Assembly: GCF_958298935.1 (NCBI RefSeq)
Contig: NC_084921.1
Coordinates: forward strand, 51,385,001-51,449,000
Direction of reading: 5' to 3'
Source of the DNA: Phragmites australis
Lineage: Eukaryota; Streptophyta; Magnoliopsida; Poales; Poaceae
Length of the DNA: 64,000 nt
Shown piece after piece: positions 60,630 to 64,000 of the stretch (the stretch's first letter is position 1; each line of letters begins with the position of its first letter). The position numbers and the translations under genes are program-made. The notes beneath the pieces were generated by a model. It worked only from the letters and a program-made list of their open reading frames with translations, made no database searches and was not told where the DNA came from.

Positions 60630-60760
60630 TTTATAGAGCGACACGTGCGGCCGCCCCCGCGATAGCGCACACGTGGAGGGCCGCTCTGACCAGTTGACCC
60701 CGGCACGTGGACGGCAAGAGGCGGCGCTAATTCTGTCACTGCTTACGTCAGGCTTCTTGG
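60630..60760 (-). promoter_or_regulatory. NAC6 core promoter: TATA box, three G-box/ABRE motifs, W-box
   Basis: On the minus strand ctataaatgc gives a TATAAA at 60635-60630, about 105 bp upstream of the ATG. Upstream of it, palindromic CACGTG cores occur at 60642-60647, 60670-60675 and 60704-60709. The last two are followed by G (CACGTGG), the ABA-response form. A TTGACC W-box lies at 60694-60699, and a TGACG-type bZIP motif at about 60744. The clustering fits ABA/stress induction; function is inferred. Confidence 0.7.
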
Positions 60761-60921
60761 ACGGACGCGCGCGCGTCGGCGTGGGGCCCAAGCGCCGGCG
60801 AGGGCTGCTGGCGTGGCCGACGGGTGTTCCGTTTCGGGAAGCGGCCGGGCCGCACGGTGGGCCACACGGGCACGTTGGAATGGGGCGCCCTTCCCGTGGC
60901 GACCGAGGAAGGGCTTCGGCC

Positions 60922-61162
60922 TTGTTTGTTTAGGATGTAAAAGTTGAATTGTGATTAAAATTTAAAAGTTGAAATAAATAATTGAATTGTAAAAGTTGTA
61001 TTGTGATTATAATTAAAATTTTAAAAAATAGCTGGTTAGAAAAGCTGGATTGTTACAATCTAATATTCAGATTGTAACAATCTAGCAATTCGTCTTTCAC
61101 CAAATTGTAACAATCCACAATCTATAAGTTGTTTTTTATAATCTGCAGTTGAAATAAATAGG
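60922..61162. mobile_element. Diverged Tourist-like MITE, promoter-proximal copy
   Basis: The left end is ttgtttgtttaggatgtaaa and the right end gttgaaataaataggc, imperfect inverted repeats. The interior is near-palindromic with repeated attgtaacaatc-type motifs. It is related along its length to the better-preserved copy at 61225-61457. Target duplications are unclear. Confidence 0.55.
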
Positions 61163-61224
61163 CACTTCGTGCTGACGCTTCCGATGTGAATGGACGTGGT
61201 AGGCTGAGAAACAGTGTTGGCTAA

Positions 61225-61457
61225 GGTCATGTTTGTTTTGGATTGTAAAAGTTAAATTGTGATTGCAATCCAAAAGCTGAAACAAACAGGTGATTGGAAA
61301 AGCTAGATTGTTACAATCCAACACTCAGATTGTAACAATTCAACAATTCGGCTTCCACCAAATTATAACAATCCACAATTTAGATTTTACAATTCAGTTT
61401 CTTACAATCCACAATCTACAAGCTACTTTTCATAATCTTCAGCTGAAACAAACATGC
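61225..61457. mobile_element. Tourist-like (PIF/Harbinger) MITE upstream of NAC6
   Basis: It has perfect 11-bp inverted termini, catgtttgttt (61228-61238) and aaacaaacatg (61446-61456), and is flanked by TAA at 61222-61224 and 61458-61460, the target triplet typical of Tourist elements. The interior holds several agattgtaacaat / attgttacaatc inverted motifs and could fold extensively. It is about 700 bp upstream of the NAC start codon. Confidence 0.7.
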
Positions 61458-61460
61458 TAA

Positions 61461-64000
61461 AATAGTTAGTGGAGTAGGAGTTGTATGTCCACCCATCATA
61501 TATCAACTCCCATGTTTTTTTTTGTTATGTGGATTTTTTTAATGGTAATCGATGTATCTGTATAGCGATATGACTTCATCGATCATTAAGTTTCGTATTT
61601 ATAATTTTTAGTAGTGGTTATGTGAGTATGTATGAGTGATGTTATGGGTATTTGTGTATGTGCTACGAGTTATATTGATTTAAAAAGATTATGAGACAGT
61701 CATGAGTTATATGTTAGGTATGTAATTAGGGGTTAGCACCGGTTATTTTTTTATGAAGAAAAGAAAGATAAGGAGAGAGCCAGCAAGTAAATTTTAGAGC
61801 ATTTATGATTAAAGTTATGGATGATACGATTTTTTAAATAAATTACAACTATCAGGATTTAGCAACCACATAACAGTGGCCGTAGCTTATCATTGAGACA
61901 TATTTTGCTCAATAATGCATAGAAGTATGAACATAGTGAAGTTTTTGAAAAATACGTAACGCTTTATGCTCACTTTGGGTCACTTAAAAAGTGGCATTAC
62001 GCATACTGGTACTACCTCCAAAATAGAATTCTGGAACAAAATATATAGAATACGTGATTACTTTTTAGGAACATCTACGCACGGTGCTTTTCAAATATTA
62101 AAAGTATACATATAATATCCATATTTTTAGATCCTTGACCGAACGCACGCACGCACGAGACCAGCTCAAACGCACGCACGCGCTAATCAAGCCGCTAGTG
62201 ACGAAGCTAGCGGTGGATTAGGCTGCGTTAGATTCCGATTAGGTGGGCGTTAGTCAACAGTCAACACCGATGCCCTTTTTTTCTTTCTCCTCCTCTTTTA
62301 GGTCGATCTCCGGCTAGCTAGAACGAAAGCGGTTCTGTTCGGACGCCCAGCTCAACGACTTGCCGAGCGCCGTTGCTTTCAGGCCAGGTCGCCATTTGGA
62401 CCGCCGGGATCTGGTCGAGCAGGTAGAAGAAGACAATCGGTTGGTCGTGTCCCGTCTCGCGTGTGTTCTCGTGTCCTGTCTACCTGTCTATCTATCCGGC
62501 CATGGAATATGCTTGGACGATTCTCGTGTAATTGGTACGATTTTTTTTTAAAAAAACAGCACGTAGCCTGATTTATTATTACATTAATTTAGCACAAGGC
62601 TGAATTTCAAAGGAAAAAATAATAACAGACCACATGTATGACCGACCAAGATTACAAGTATGTTTGATCCTGTGAACACGTGAGGTCTCGAAAACACGAT
62701 GGCATTTACGTCTTGGGGTGGCCGGATGTGAAAGAAATTTTATGTCGTCGAAAGGCTCTTATGGTATTCTGATTTATACTATCTTTTACTGATTTAACGA
62801 CTAATACGTACAATAAAAAAAGACATGTAACATATATAAAAAAATCTTTATATAAAACCGTATATTATAGAATTTCTTTCCAGCTGGATAGATGTGGATG
62901 GATGGATGGTGATGGCTACTGAGATAGCCTGCCGGTCCGAGAGATATATACACATGTATCAGACGTCTAATCATGCTAGCTGCTAAGTACTGTGCACGGT
63001 GGTTTAGCTTTCGCGGTTATTAATGCGGGCGAGAGGGTAGCTAGGCCTAGCTACTAGCCAAGATGGATGACCGGACGATGCAGCTGCTTAATTCGGCTGC
63101 CATGCATCTGTGGCGTGGATCAGTCAAAGATGCGTTTAATGATATTCCATCAGCAATGCTTATCACTTCATCATCTTCTTCCCTTTGCAATTGAAAGTCG
63201 ATCGATCTGAACGTGTAGGAATCGAACCTGATGTGCTGCAAGATGCTGATGCTGCGTACTGGCACTATTCAACGATGCTGATGTAAACTACTCGTAGCCA
63301 CCAGCTAAAGCAGATGGATTAGTGCAATGAACCGCGTATGGCAACAGAAAGGAAAGCACCTTTGGTTAAAGTGTGTGAGTTCAGATGAGAACCGAACAGG
63401 AAAGGAAAAGATATACAGCGACATGCATGATGCCTACGGTTCTTATCTAAAACCACTTGTTTACGTATGCATGATGAACTGGATATCATCATTATCTGTA
63501 AGGTTATTCCTAATACACAGTATCAAATTGCTATATCTAATAAGATTGTGATACCATAGGAAGAACATTAAATCAATAGGTAGAAACAACTCCTATAATG
63601 CTTCATTTATGATTTCCTCTTCTTCTTAAGAGCATATATAATGAAGTGCTTAGAGAAGATGTATGTACGATGAAGTGTTTAGAGAAGGTGCTTATAAAAA
63701 AATTATTTTTTTTATCAACTGCAATAGCATGAGTACTTAAATGGAAGACAATATACTTACTTAAATACTGCTATTTATATTAGTGCTAATAATTATATAA
63801 ATACTCAATACTCTCTTTCCTTAAGCACATATATAATATTGTTCATGCCATAATAATTTAATACGTACGTCCTAGCTGTCTGACAATCACTCGGCACAAA
63901 GAACTGACGTCTAATGGCGTCTGATTCCAGCTGGGATGAAAGCACTCGCTAACCTAACTCCATGTATTGTCTCACCTTGCGACAATACTTGTAGTACTTG
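61461..64000. other. Gene-free stretch to the right edge
   Basis: AT-rich with short cgcacgcacgcac runs at about 62140-62180 and simple TA/GATG runs. Open frames present are short and show no recognisable domain. Nothing supportable was found up to the window edge. Confidence 0.45.

Overview
This window is nuclear DNA from a grass (Poaceae). Its genes have spliceosomal introns and GC-rich first exons, and they sit in AT-rich intergenic DNA packed with CACTA, hAT, LINE, Copia-LTR and MITE remnants. Five protein-coding genes can be reconstructed exon by exon. In order they are a PISTILLATA/GLOBOSA-type MADS-box gene (OsMADS2-like, minus, cut by the left edge), a ubinuclein/HPC2-like histone-chaperone subunit (plus), a gibberellin 20-oxidase matching rice SD1/GA20ox2 (plus), a PMT-type methyltransferase (minus) and a SNAC2/NAC6-type NAC factor (minus). 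From what I know of rice, MADS2, SD1, a PMT and NAC6 lie in this order at the sd1 locus on chromosome 1, so the window is most simply the syntenic region of another grass. I cannot name the species from sequence alone.

Layout: 0-2 kb MADS gene. 2-3 kb shared divergent promoter region. 2.9-10.4 kb ubinuclein gene, with RTE-type LINE tails in introns 7 and 8. 10.4-41.5 kb is a gene-poor island of about 31 kb. It holds an L1-type LINE with target-site duplications, a decayed hAT transposase, a short CACTA-like element, and a ~10.2 kb CACTA element (about 23.37-33.59 kb) whose broken transposase is split by two solo Copia-type LTRs. A Stowaway MITE and simple repeats complete it. 41.6-44.4 kb is GA20ox2. 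It converges with the methyltransferase at 45.4-49.6 kb. 50.4-59.1 kb is mostly non-genic but contains a short CACTA element carrying an NF-YB exon fragment. 59.1-60.5 kb is the NAC gene, with a compact ABRE/G-box promoter and two MITEs just upstream. 61.5-64 kb shows no gene.

The five genes do not form one pathway: floral organ identity, H3.3 chromatin assembly, gibberellin synthesis, Golgi cell-wall methylation and stress transcription are neighbours by ancestry. I found no wholly new gene system. The most interesting signals are inverted LINE tails flanking ubinuclein exon 8, the NF-YB fragment inside a CACTA element, the nested CACTA/solo-LTR complex, and MITEs abutting the stress-type NAC promoter.
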